A DNA stretch of 11,068 nt. Origin: SIG603 sp964370405. GTDB taxonomy: Bacteria > Bacillota > Clostridia > Oscillospirales > Acutalibacteraceae. This document shows positions 1 to 8,700 of this stretch, one piece after another. The notes beneath the pieces were generated by a model that saw nothing but the letters and a program-made list of their open reading frames with translations, ran no database searches and had not been told where the DNA came from. The DNA lies in NCBI GenBank assembly GCA_964370405.1, contig CAYJJB010000061.1, positions 1 to 11,068 of the forward strand, in the 5' to 3' direction. How positions within the stretch are numbered: the stretch's first letter is position 1; each line of letters starts with the position of its first letter. The position numbers were made by a program, and so were the translations under genes.

Positions 1-47
1 ACTCTGTACATATCTTTTTCTAAATTAATTTTTTCAAAATAAGCCAT
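1..47 (-). CDS. Probable HK97-fold major capsid protein, N-terminal fragment cut by the window edge
   Basis: Only the first 15 codons are present, reading MAYFEKINLEKDMYR. An ATG at 47-45 follows the strong ribosome binding site AAAGGAAG, and the gap to the protease stop codon is 13 bases. The short N-terminus resembles the start of capsid proteins of clostridial siphophages (a 'Y-x-x-I-x-LEKxMY' pattern, from memory of the family). The position directly after portal and protease is where the major capsid gene normally lies in HK97-like modules. The rest lies outside the window, so identity rests on gene order and a short motif. A scaffold or other head protein is the main alternative. Confidence 0.6.
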   Translation of the reverse strand, partial: MAYFEKINLEKDMYR

Positions 48-60
48 AAATACTTCCTTT

Positions 61-942
61 CTATATTACGAAATCATCATAATTTGTTTCATTTTCTTTT
101 TGTGAAAACAACTGCGGTTTAAGCGGTATATTTTCTACTGCCATTTCATAAAATGCCGTTTCAAGACTTTGCAAGTCATTTATATCAAGTGATTTTACTA
201 TGGAGTCAAGAACTTGTGGCGGTATGCCTTTTTGCACTATCATGCCATATCTTTTTACAGATTTTTCAAGTTTCTCTCTGTAAATTTTGCCCCAGCCTGC
301 CTCTTTTTTAAGCTCTTCTATAAAGCTTTGCGACTGTTTTTGTGTGTAAAAATTTTCTAGGCTTTCATTTGCATATTTTACAACTCCTGCTTTTCTTTGT
401 GCAGGAACCGCAACAAACGAGAACTCATATGCATCTACCGCATGATCTAAAATTTTTACACACTGCACTGCTCCATAAAATTTTCCTTTTTGATGACTGC
501 ATTCTTCTTTTTTACAAATACTGCAAATAGTCCTATCAATTTTGCACGAAATGCTTACTTCTTTCAAAATTCCACTTTCAATTTTTGAAATTAAATCGCT
601 GTTTTTTTCTGTCCTTGGAATATACGCCCACGCCTTTAACGCAGTGTATATTTCACCTAAAGAAGTTTCTTTTTCGCTGTCCTCAATTATTTGAGTTTTG
701 TAAATTCTGGCAGTTTGATTTTCACTTTTTCTTTCATGGTTTAATATGCCTGTTTTGCCAATGAAAAGCTGTGCAAGTTCATTTAGTGCATTTATGGAAA
801 AACTTTCGTAATCTCTATCTACAAGATTATCGCAAAGTATTACAGAAAAAGTGTAAACCTCGTCCTCTTTAAACTCTCGCCTTGTGTAGCCATTTATTAG
901 TTTTAAATCCTCATTAATCTGAGGGTTTTGCTGTGTTGTCAT
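61..942 (-). CDS. Phage prohead protease-like protein (HK97/S78 type) with an internal Cys/His cluster
   Basis: This 293-residue protein is predicted to cleave scaffold or capsid N-termini during procapsid maturation. The candidate catalytic residues are His69 (in ILNHE) and Ser130 (in KEVSIS), in the order and spacing of HK97-type proteases. The segment around residues 171-187 (AYEFSFVAVPAQRKAGV) matches the conserved 'W/YExSFVxVPA' strand of that family. A CxxC-x4-CxH cluster (Cys140, Cys143, Cys148, His150) sits between Ser130 and that strand and may bind zinc. The C-terminal third is charged and shows no motif I know. The ATG at 942 has an excellent ribosome binding site (GGAGGTG, 7-base spacer) inside the end of the portal gene, overlapping it by 29 bases. 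The gene order portal-protease-capsid supports the call. No frameshift is visible. A non-catalytic head protein derived from this fold is the main alternative. Confidence 0.78.
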   Translation of the reverse strand: MTTQQNPQINEDLKLINGYTRREFKEDEVYTFSVILCDNLVDRDYESFSINALNELAQLFIGKTGILNHERKSENQTARIYKTQIIEDSEKETSLGEIYTALKAWAYIPRTEKNSDLISKIESGILKEVSISCKIDRTICSICKKEECSHQKGKFYGAVQCVKILDHAVDAYEFSFVAVPAQRKAGVVKYANESLENFYTQKQSQSFIEELKKEAGWGKIYREKLEKSVKRYGMIVQKGIPPQVLDSIVKSLDINDLQSLETAFYEMAVENIPLKPQLFSQKENETNYDDFVI

Positions 943-2023
943 TTAATTTCACCTCCAATTCTTTTGCCCTTGCATGATTTAATACAGCTGTGGAATGGTC
1001 CAGCTCGTCTTGCATTGTAATGTCGTTCCAAACAAGCTCTACCCAATCATCCTTACCGTTTAGCATAAGCCAAGTTTTACAAATTTTTAGTATTACTGGC
1101 TCTAAAAGCCGTCTGTAAGACTCAAGTTCACTTGTCAGTATGTCTGCCTGCTGACTGGACATTCTTTCTGTTGAGGACCATGAAAGCCCTAGCAAAAATG
1201 GTGGAAGCCCTATTTTTGCCACAATTTGCTCAAGCATTTGCCTTACGGGAATATTACTATCAAGTATCTGATTATCTGCACCTATGGATTTAATATTTAC
1301 ATCACCCACGGCAACAAAGTCATTAATTTCTGTGCTTCTCATGGCTTTTTGCCACTCTTTTGCAATGCTTTTAGCCTTTTCAGGTGCATATGAGGAGTCA
1401 TCACTTTTTGTGGTTACTGCAAATCGCACATTTCCAACTCTTTCCCAGTTTGTGCCAAGTGTCTTATATATTTTTAATAAAATATCGCTTACAAATGGTA
1501 GTCCCTGCAGTATTGACACACCCATAACCTGTCCGGACACAGGATTTAGCGATGACATAAGCAATAAATTTTGATATGGGCAAGCCACTCTTTTGCCACC
1601 CTCAATTAAAAACACTTTTACATTAAGTGGAGATACCTCTTTAAATTCTATATCATCTAAAGATGCATTATATAAGGCATAAGGCACAGAATTTCTCAGC
1701 ACTATTTCTCCTACAGCTGTTCCATAAGTTAAAAGGTCGTCTAAATATGAGTTAACAAAACAGCCTATACCCTGACCCAAAGCTCCAACTTTTACAGTTT
1801 TTAAAAAATACTCCAACTCTTCCTTGTCTTTACAGTTTACTTCAAATGTGCCGATAAGCCGACATATTTTATGTATTGCAGCACTTATAATTGGCACACA
1901 TTCCTTAAGCGTCTTATAAAGTCCCCTGCACTCAACGTACGGCACAGCATTATATAAATCTTTTTCCCTAGTCTGCACCGCTACCGCTATTTCTTGTGCT
2001 GGTTTTCTCTTAATTAATCCCAA
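914..2023 (-). CDS. Phage portal protein
   Basis: This 369-residue protein is a probable dodecameric portal ring, the DNA channel at one capsid vertex and the docking site of the terminase. Family signs are the region at residues 90-115 (YLDDLLTYGTAVGEIVLR), the stretch at 271-300 with GLPPFLLGL and then a Ser/Gln-rich helix (SSQQADIL), and the following long helix ending in a Trp-containing hydrophobic segment. It is somewhat shorter than many siphophage portals (often 400-500 residues). The start is TTG at 2023-2021, preceded by AAAGGAG with a 7-base spacer. It overlaps the end of the large terminase gene by 10 bases, which suggests translational coupling. The reading frame is uninterrupted. 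The C-terminus is cut close to the protease start. Confidence 0.88.
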   Translation of the reverse strand: MGLIKRKPAQEIAVAVQTREKDLYNAVPYVECRGLYKTLKECVPIISAAIHKICRLIGTFEVNCKDKEELEYFLKTVKVGALGQGIGCFVNSYLDDLLTYGTAVGEIVLRNSVPYALYNASLDDIEFKEVSPLNVKVFLIEGGKRVACPYQNLLLMSSLNPVSGQVMGVSILQGLPFVSDILLKIYKTLGTNWERVGNVRFAVTTKSDDSSYAPEKAKSIAKEWQKAMRSTEINDFVAVGDVNIKSIGADNQILDSNIPVRQMLEQIVAKIGLPPFLLGLSWSSTERMSSQQADILTSELESYRRLLEPVILKICKTWLMLNGKDDWVELVWNDITMQDELDHSTAVLNHARAKELEVKLNDNTAKPSD

Positions 2024-3294
2024 GTTCCCTCTCCTTTCTCGCTATCCTCTTCACGTTTTACCGCAAATGTACAAATAAAGCTGTCTTGTGATAAAAGCGT
2101 TGATACAAAATAGCGTATATCGTCCATTGCATGGTCGTTTTCTTTTTTTGGGCTGTCCCTATCAGCACTGTTATTCCAAGAGTACAGCCCAAATTCTTTT
2201 ATAGTGTTATGGCAGTTTAGACAAATTTTTATTTTTCCACTTTTTAAAGCACTGCTAACCCGTCTAATCCCGTCTGTCACATTGTTTTTTGCCGGAATTA
2301 CATTAAACTTACCACTTTTTTTAACAAGCGCAATAAAGCTTGCAGCCGACGGGTCTACCACCAGCGCAGACACGTGTTTCCCCTCACATAAGGCGCACAA
2401 TTTTTCATAATGTTCCTCATCTGTGTGCTGATATCCCTCGTGGCGTGAATCAAAGTAGTACTCGTCCACCCTATACCAACTGCCTTTGCACAGTCCCCAA
2501 AGTCCTACAGAGGTTGGGTTTACCGTGCCATAGTCCATAGAAAGTGCCCAGTCTTCAAAATGCAAATCTTTTGAGTCAAATAACATGTTTTGCGTCATAA
2601 ATGGATATACAAGCCCTTGCGCTTGCACCCATTGCCCTAATATGAAACGCTTATAAAACACACCTGAAAAAAGGTCTTCGTATCTCTTTCTTGTTTGCAC
2701 TGATAAAGACGGATTGTCTTTCATTGTAAAGTGAATATAGAGTGCATTTTTTTCTTTGAGTTTTGTTATCCAGTTTGTGTAAAACCAGTGAAACGGACTT
2801 TCAGGATTGCAGTTAAACCAAAACTTTGCACGCTCAACAGAACATCTTGCAAGCGCCTGTTCCACAAATGAACGCGGCATAAGCGCAACCTCATCAAACA
2901 GCACACCCGATAGGGTCATACCCTGAATTAAAGCACTTGATGATTCATCTTTTCCCCCAAATAAGTAGATAATAATGGACTTTCCTTGTGATGAAACTAT
3001 CAGTTTGTTTTCTGAAATTTTAAAAACACATGAAAAACCAAGTTCTTCCAAAACAGGCGATATTTCTGCGATAATATTTCTTTTAACTGCTCTTATTGTT
3101 TTACCACAAATTGCAAAACTACCTTCGCCCATATCAAAATATGCCCATAAGATAAATGAAACTGACATACAAAGCGTTTTTCCGCTTCTTACTGCACCAT
3201 CACAAATTATTGCTGTTTTTGATGCCAAAGGACTGCCTTTACACCACCAACAAAGTGCTTTCATTTGCTTTCTTGAAAATGTTACTGCATTCAC
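2014..3294 (-). CDS. Terminase large subunit (packaging ATPase and nuclease)
   Basis: This 426-residue protein is the motor that pumps DNA through the portal and cuts the concatemer. The N-terminal ATPase domain has a Walker A motif GAVRSGKT (residues 33-40), a Walker B VLFDE (131-135) with catalytic Glu135, and a coupling-motif-like segment FNCNPESPFHW (160-170). The C-terminal RNase H-like nuclease has candidate metal-binding acids Asp254 (SMDYG), Asp314 (VVDPSA) and Asp391/392 (AMDDIRY). All key residues are present, so the enzyme is probably active. Length and motifs fit the PBSX/XtmB-like terminase group. The start is GTG at 3294, and its GTGA overlaps the TGA of the small subunit gene. 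AGGCGG lies about 11 bases upstream. Met11 is an alternative start with a weaker site. Confidence 0.93.
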   Translation of the reverse strand: MNAVTFSRKQMKALCWWCKGSPLASKTAIICDGAVRSGKTLCMSVSFILWAYFDMGEGSFAICGKTIRAVKRNIIAEISPVLEELGFSCVFKISENKLIVSSQGKSIIIYLFGGKDESSSALIQGMTLSGVLFDEVALMPRSFVEQALARCSVERAKFWFNCNPESPFHWFYTNWITKLKEKNALYIHFTMKDNPSLSVQTRKRYEDLFSGVFYKRFILGQWVQAQGLVYPFMTQNMLFDSKDLHFEDWALSMDYGTVNPTSVGLWGLCKGSWYRVDEYYFDSRHEGYQHTDEEHYEKLCALCEGKHVSALVVDPSAASFIALVKKSGKFNVIPAKNNVTDGIRRVSSALKSGKIKICLNCHNTIKEFGLYSWNNSADRDSPKKENDHAMDDIRYFVSTLLSQDSFICTFAVKREEDSEKGEGTWD

Positions 3295-3584
3295 TGTGTA
3301 TCACCGCCTAAAGCTTGCGCCCCGTCAAGCAGTGCTTTGTAAAAATTAGGATTTATATTATTTGCCATACTGTAATTTTCCATACACTCAAGAGCCTTAA
3401 GTCTGTCAAAAAATTTAATTTCCATTGCGCCACCCTTGGCTCTTTTTATTTCTGACACTGAAAATAAATCTAAATTTTTTAAAGTTCTGTAACTTATCTC
3501 TTCGCAAAACAATAACCTAACGGAGTCTGCAATGCTTCCAAAAGCTATTTTTTCATAGCCCTCTAAAACTTTATCTTTTTCCAT
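3291..3584 (-). CDS. Short terminase small subunit lacking the N-terminal DNA-binding domain
   Basis: This 97-residue protein lies directly upstream of the large terminase and overlaps it by a GTGA. Its sequence (VLEGYEKIAFGSIADSVRLL near the start, then EIKRAKGGAMEIKFFDRLKA around residues 50-69) resembles the C-terminal oligomerisation and large-subunit-contact half of PBSX-type small subunits. That half normally follows an N-terminal helix-turn-helix which recognises the packaging site. Nothing resembling that helix-turn-helix is encoded here: upstream in frame there is a stop codon at 3599-3597, and a terminator begins about 70 bases further up. I chose ATG 3584 because GAGGTG sits just before it. 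A GTG at 3590 would lie inside that ribosome binding site. No convincing promoter was seen between 3591 and 3655. The gene is either a natural short form or an N-terminally deleted relic. Confidence 0.68.
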   Translation of the reverse strand: MEKDKVLEGYEKIAFGSIADSVRLLFCEEISYRTLKNLDLFSVSEIKRAKGGAMEIKFFDRLKALECMENYSMANNINPNFYKALLDGAQALGGDTQ

Positions 3585-3655
3585 AAACACCTCAACACTA
3601 TCTATATTTAAAAAAAGCTCGGCCGAAAAACTTCTTTCACCTATGCTCTAAAAAC

Positions 3656-3686
3656 AAAAAAAGTTTCCCTAAAAAGGGAAACTTTT
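3656..3686 (-). terminator. Intrinsic terminator of the c-di-GMP operon
   Basis: An 11-base-pair perfect stem (AAAAGTTTCCC and GGGAAACTTTT at 3659-3669 and 3676-3686) closes a 6-base loop. On the minus strand it is followed by a run of T. It lies about 75 bases past the stop codon of the diguanylate cyclase gene and before the terminase small subunit, so it should insulate the capsid module from the signalling operon. The T-run is weaker in the plus direction. The rest of 3591-3758 contains no gene. Confidence 0.88.
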
Positions 3687-3758
3687 CAAAAATTATTTTT
3701 TTATTTTGTTTTTCCAGGTCGAAAACTCATAAATTTAGGTGAAAAATCTAAATATTTA

Positions 3759-5732
3759 TTAATCTTCATCATCAAAGTCTTCTTCATCTCTGTCCATAGA
3801 AACATGATTTTCTGGGTCGTATTTTAAGAACGCACCTTTTGTAGCATGTTTTACCATATACATAGTTTCATCAGCCAAACTCATCATTTCTTTAAAGGTT
3901 GTAGAGTGGTCAGGATAGAAAATATATCCACCTGAAAGACCCACAGTAAACTCGCCTTCTGGCGTTTCTATTGTTGCATGTTTAAAGTCATTATAAAGTT
4001 CATTTACATATTTTTGTGTTACTTCTTCATTTTCATTTCCATAAATGAATATAACAAACTCATCACCACTAAGCCTTGCTGTAATTTTATGAGGAGCTTT
4101 GCTTGCTGATAAAGTTTCTGCTGCTTTGCAAATGTATTTATCGCCATGCTCATGACCAAAGTTATCATTTACATATTTTAAATTATCCAAATCCATCATG
4201 ATAAGAGCGCCGTGCTTAATTTTTTGTGGATATCTAAATAGCTTTGTCATAGAGCGAATAAATGCACGTCTGCTGAAAATATTTGTGAGGAAGTCCATAT
4301 CTCTTTCATGCTCAATGTTCTTTCTCTCTTCCATTTCCTCAGTGACATCTTGAATAATACCCCAAGTTCCACTGTCTTCAAAATATGCTTTAACTTTTAA
4401 ATAAACAACTTCCTTATTTGCTGTTTCGTACATATAAATATCTTTATCGGCATCATATGCATTTGAGCAAATTGTACTTATTTTTTCAAGGAATACAAAA
4501 GTATCAGAAAGCAACTCTTCTGTTTCGCTTTGGCCAATTCTTAAAAGCGAGCTAAATTTATTTGTAACTATAACTTTAGAGTTTTCCATACCGCACTGAT
4601 ACATTGCCATTGGCATGTCGGCATAATCAAAAATTGTAGACATTTTGCCTGCCATCATAACCAAGTTTTCTACCATTAAATTTGCGTGTTTGCTAAGTTC
4701 TTCAAATTCCGGTAAGTTATTTATTTCTATTTTATGATCATATTTTCCTGCTGTAATATTTTTCATTTCATCAATAAGCTTATTAATATTACTTATAATA
4801 AGGTCATCAAAAATTTTCAAAATAAGCACTACAGCAATTGCACACGCTATACCAATGAATACTATAACTGTTATCACATTTTGTGGAACTGCCGCATAAA
4901 CAGCAAATATACTTCTGGCATGCACAAATATATCTGAATTTATTTCCTTTACTTGACAGAATGAAAGCACACCGTCAATATTTTTGAAGAAACCACCCTC
5001 TGGCAGGGTATTTACATCAATGTCAAAACCTACATCAAATATATCTTCACCTAAAATTTCATTATTTGTAGACAGTGAAATTTGTTGTGAATTTTTATCT
5101 ATAGTAAATATCTGTTCACCACTAGACGTTGCCAAAAGAGTAAACAAACTTTCATTTGACATGGAGTACGTTGCTTCATTTATCCTTGTAGGCTCAATTC
5201 CTATTTGTATTATGGTATCTGTTGCATCACTCCAAACAGCAAGATAAAGCATTTCTTTGCCACTTATTGTGTTTGGTTTTATATCTTGAATTAATCGCAA
5301 ACTTCTGTCTTCAAGCATAGGCTCAAAAAACTTCATTTGTTCGCCAGAATTAAAACTTGAACCATAGTAATCAGGATGAGTTCCAGCAAAAAGCACACCG
5401 TCTTCATTAAATAGATTTATTTCATCAACATGTAAAGAGTCTGCAATTACTTGGTACTCCTGTGTGTTTTTATCCTCTTCGGACAAATTTTCATAGATAA
5501 ACACCATCGTGTCTGCCATTGCAAAATAATTATCCTCTAAGTCATCTACCGCACTTTGTGCTTCTGAAATATTTTTATTAACCACCGTTTCTATTTCTGT
5601 TAAAACGTCGTTTCCATATTTGTAAGCATTATCTTTAAGCGAAAAGAACTCTACTATCAGCGTTGCCACCAGGCTTATAATTATTATTGTAACAAATAAT
5701 TTTGTAAGCCTTGAAATTAACTGTTTTTTCAT
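3759..5732 (-). CDS. Membrane diguanylate cyclase: Cache-like sensor, PAS-like, GGDEF
   Basis: This 657-residue protein probably makes c-di-GMP from two GTP under control of an extracellular signal. Order: membrane segment about 12-30; extracellular Cache-like domain about 31-284 (with YYGSSF and a strand IIQIGIEP typical of such sensors); membrane segment about 285-308; HAMP-like linker; PAS-like domain about 360-465; GGDEF domain about 478-634. The GGDEF domain keeps the DLDNLKYVND and FGHEHGD nucleotide and metal segments. Its signature is SGDEF (555-559) rather than GGDEF, a substitution usually regarded as tolerated. The allosteric RxxD site five residues upstream is absent (APHK), so product inhibition is not expected. 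The tail is very acidic. I chose ATG 5732 over a TTG at 5750 because the TTG overlaps the AGGAGG ribosome binding site. The gene starts one base after the preceding stop, so the two are co-transcribed. Confidence 0.85.
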   Translation of the reverse strand: MKKQLISRLTKLFVTIIIISLVATLIVEFFSLKDNAYKYGNDVLTEIETVVNKNISEAQSAVDDLEDNYFAMADTMVFIYENLSEEDKNTQEYQVIADSLHVDEINLFNEDGVLFAGTHPDYYGSSFNSGEQMKFFEPMLEDRSLRLIQDIKPNTISGKEMLYLAVWSDATDTIIQIGIEPTRINEATYSMSNESLFTLLATSSGEQIFTIDKNSQQISLSTNNEILGEDIFDVGFDIDVNTLPEGGFFKNIDGVLSFCQVKEINSDIFVHARSIFAVYAAVPQNVITVIVFIGIACAIAVVLILKIFDDLIISNINKLIDEMKNITAGKYDHKIEINNLPEFEELSKHANLMVENLVMMAGKMSTIFDYADMPMAMYQCGMENSKVIVTNKFSSLLRIGQSETEELLSDTFVFLEKISTICSNAYDADKDIYMYETANKEVVYLKVKAYFEDSGTWGIIQDVTEEMEERKNIEHERDMDFLTNIFSRRAFIRSMTKLFRYPQKIKHGALIMMDLDNLKYVNDNFGHEHGDKYICKAAETLSASKAPHKITARLSGDEFVIFIYGNENEEVTQKYVNELYNDFKHATIETPEGEFTVGLSGGYIFYPDHSTTFKEMMSLADETMYMVKHATKGAFLKYDPENHVSMDRDEEDFDDED

Positions 5733-5733
5733 G

Positions 5734-8700
5734 CTACATCTCCTCCTCAAAAATAATATATTTGTTTTTGCCTGTACTTTTTGCTTCTTTTAAAGCGCCA
5801 TTTGCACATGCACTAAGCTTTTCATAATCTATTTTACTATCATTAGTTAATGCAACTCCTGCACTTAAAGAAACTTGTGTAAAGAGCATATCATTAATCT
5901 TAATTTTTTGCACGCTCTCAAATATTTTTTCAATTATATCAATAACTTCTTTTCTGTTTTCAACTCTATCAAGTAAAACTATAAACTCATCGCCATCAAT
6001 TCTTCCCATTATATCCTTACTTCTCAGCCTGCTTTTTACCATACTTACAAGCTCTTGAAGGTATATGTCACCTATCTTAGGTCCAAAGTTATTATTTATA
6101 TAACTGAAATTATCAATATCAAAGGTCATTAATGCTTGTAAAGAATTACCGCTTTTTGCCACAGCCTCTGATATTTTTTCTATTGCAGTTGCACGACTGT
6201 ATGTCCTTGTTAGTATATCAGTTTCTAAGCTACTTTGCAAGCTATTTGCAAGCGAATAACTATCTTCAAGCACTTTTATCAGCCTTACATTATTTCTATT
6301 ATGTGCCAAAATTGTAAGGAAGATATATACTAAAAATACTAAGACAACAAATAATGCAAACATTACCGTGTTTAAAATAATTTCGCCTACCATAGATATA
6401 ACAACATCATCTAAAATTATGCTTACAACGCACCAATTAGTACCTGGCACTGTAACCATTACAGCCGTTCTCTCTGTGCCGCCGGCATCATATTTTAGCA
6501 TTACGCTGTTTGCGCTTTCCATGTCATTTTTTATACTTTCTGGCGTGTGACCATTTTTTATTGTAAGCGAGCTTATAAAGGTATACATGTCGCCGTCTTT
6601 AAATAAATTATTGCTATCACCGCTTAGTATTACAGGAGTACCATCAATTTCACACAAGTGATAAAACGCCTCGCCACCAAATGAAGTTATGTCTAAAATG
6701 GAGGCAAAGTTTTTTGTGTAATACATGCCATAAATCATAGCTGTTTTTTGCCCATCATTATAAACTGGTGTACACATGAGGAAAAACTCCTCGCCTGTAA
6801 CACTGTCTACCATCGGTGATAAAATGCCTACTTGCCCTTCTTTTACACTTTCATAGCTCTGACTTATATCGGCATTTAAAACACTGCCGTCTGCGCTTTT
6901 TGCCGTTACTTTGTCAAAACTTATGAATATATTGTCAAAGTCTGCACTTTCTGTAGCTTCTCTCAATCCTTCAAATATTTCATCAGTATTTTCTCTGTCT
7001 GACGAAACAGAGGACTCCACTGTAAGCAGTATACTAGCAGAAGCGTCTGTAACTGCACTTATTTTATCAGCAATTCCCGTTGCAAGCTCCACTTGAAACG
7101 TATCACTCATATTTACAACTTTTTCATTGTTATTAAATACAAATATAAATATCGCCACAATGGCAAGTATTGTCGCTACCACGCCACCCCAATATAACAG
7201 CGCCTTTTCTCTTTTAGCCTGTCTTGAATTAAAGAAAAAGTCATCAACTTCGCTTGAAATACGATTTTTTTGGTTTTTCTTTGGCGGTTTTGGGTTGTTT
7301 TTTGAAACCTCTTCAAGTGCCTCAAACGGCATAGGTTTAGAAAACAGATAACCCTGTGAAAATCTTATGCCCGAGGTCACAATTTTCTTTTGCATTGCCG
7401 CTGTTTCAACACATTCTGCTATCATTTCTACCTGCATTTTTTTACCCATGTAAGAAATGCTTTCAAGAATTTTGTCATAGCTTGTGTCGGTGCCTAAAAG
7501 CTCTGTTAATGAGCCGTTTAATTTAATGTAGTCTATTTCTAAATTTCCTATTTCAATGAAATTTGAATATCCTGAGCCAAAATCATCTACTGCAATTTTC
7601 GCTCCGTAATTTTTTATTTTACGTATAAATCTTTGCAGCTCTTCTCTTTCTTCAAACTGTTCTGTTTCAACAAGTTCAAATACAAAATTATCTGCCCTTT
7701 TCATACTATCAAGCTTTTCAAACAATTTGTCATTAAACTCTTTTGACAATATGTCAAGCATGGAAATATTAAGTGTAATTACATCGTCCCTGTCTTTAAA
7801 CATATCTAAAACTTTTAATACCATTAACAGGCTTAAACTTCTGTACAAATTATATTTTTTTGAGATTTCCATAAAATCTCCGGGAAATAGCATTTTGCCA
7901 TCTGTAGTTTTAAGGCGCATCAAGGCTTCATACGCAAAAAATCTATTGTTTTTATTATCATATATTCCCTGGAAATACGGTACAACACCGTCATTTTCTA
8001 TTATTGAAGCAAGTTTTGAAACCGTTTCAAATTCTTTTTGTACTGCCTTTGCTTTTATATTATCTTTATTACAAACAATTACTTTCTCAAGTGTTTGAGG
8101 AAAATCTGCATTTATCGCAGTATCAGAAATTTCTGATATACCAACACCTGTATCAGTAGTTGCCATGTTGAGTATAATTTTAGAACTCCATATATCTGAA
8201 AACTCTGCTTTACAACTTGAGAATAAAAGCCTGCAAAGCTCATTAAAATTATCAGTGCTAATATTTTTATCCACAGTAAAAAACAAACTGTTATTATCAA
8301 ATGTATAAAAATTTATATCAGCAAGTTTTAACTGCTCTAAGACAAAGCTTTTTGTAAATTCGCTGACTTTTTTCAAAAACACCGAAGGATTTACATCGCT
8401 CGATTTCGCCTTAATTGTTATAAAGCAAAGATACTCATATTTTTTATCACTCTGCTCTTTTAAAAATTCAGCCATATTTTTCAGGCCATAAAATTTACTT
8501 TGAAGCATTCTTTTTTCAGATTGTTTTTGAGCAAATTCTATTGCATTTACAAAATTTTCATTTTGGCTATTTTCACGTACAATATTATTTATAATCTCGT
8601 CATGTTTGTCTTTTAAAATAGAAATATCTTCAAAAGCTGACAAATCAATATTTGCATAATACTCTTTTTGCGCCAAGGTAAACAAGCTACATGCACCATG

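Noticed and set aside
2975..3349. Plus-strand 124-codon frame opposite the terminase ATPase domain
   Set aside because: It mirrors Walker-motif coding on the other strand, has no ribosome binding site and spans two real genes.
3600..3655. Promoter for the packaging genes
   Set aside because: TATAGA is present near 3605 on the minus strand but no -35 element beyond a T-run at the right distance; too weak to annotate.
3731..3755. ATTTAG...CTAAAT inverted repeat just after the cyclase stop
   Set aside because: The stem is 6 bases of mostly A-T with a 9-base loop, far weaker than the terminator at 3656-3686; probably chance.
8112..8300. Minus-strand 62-codon frame inside the large FIST/EAL gene
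   Set aside because: It lies wholly within the well-supported 1355-codon gene in another frame, has no ribosome binding site or recognisable domain, and is AT-rich chance coding.
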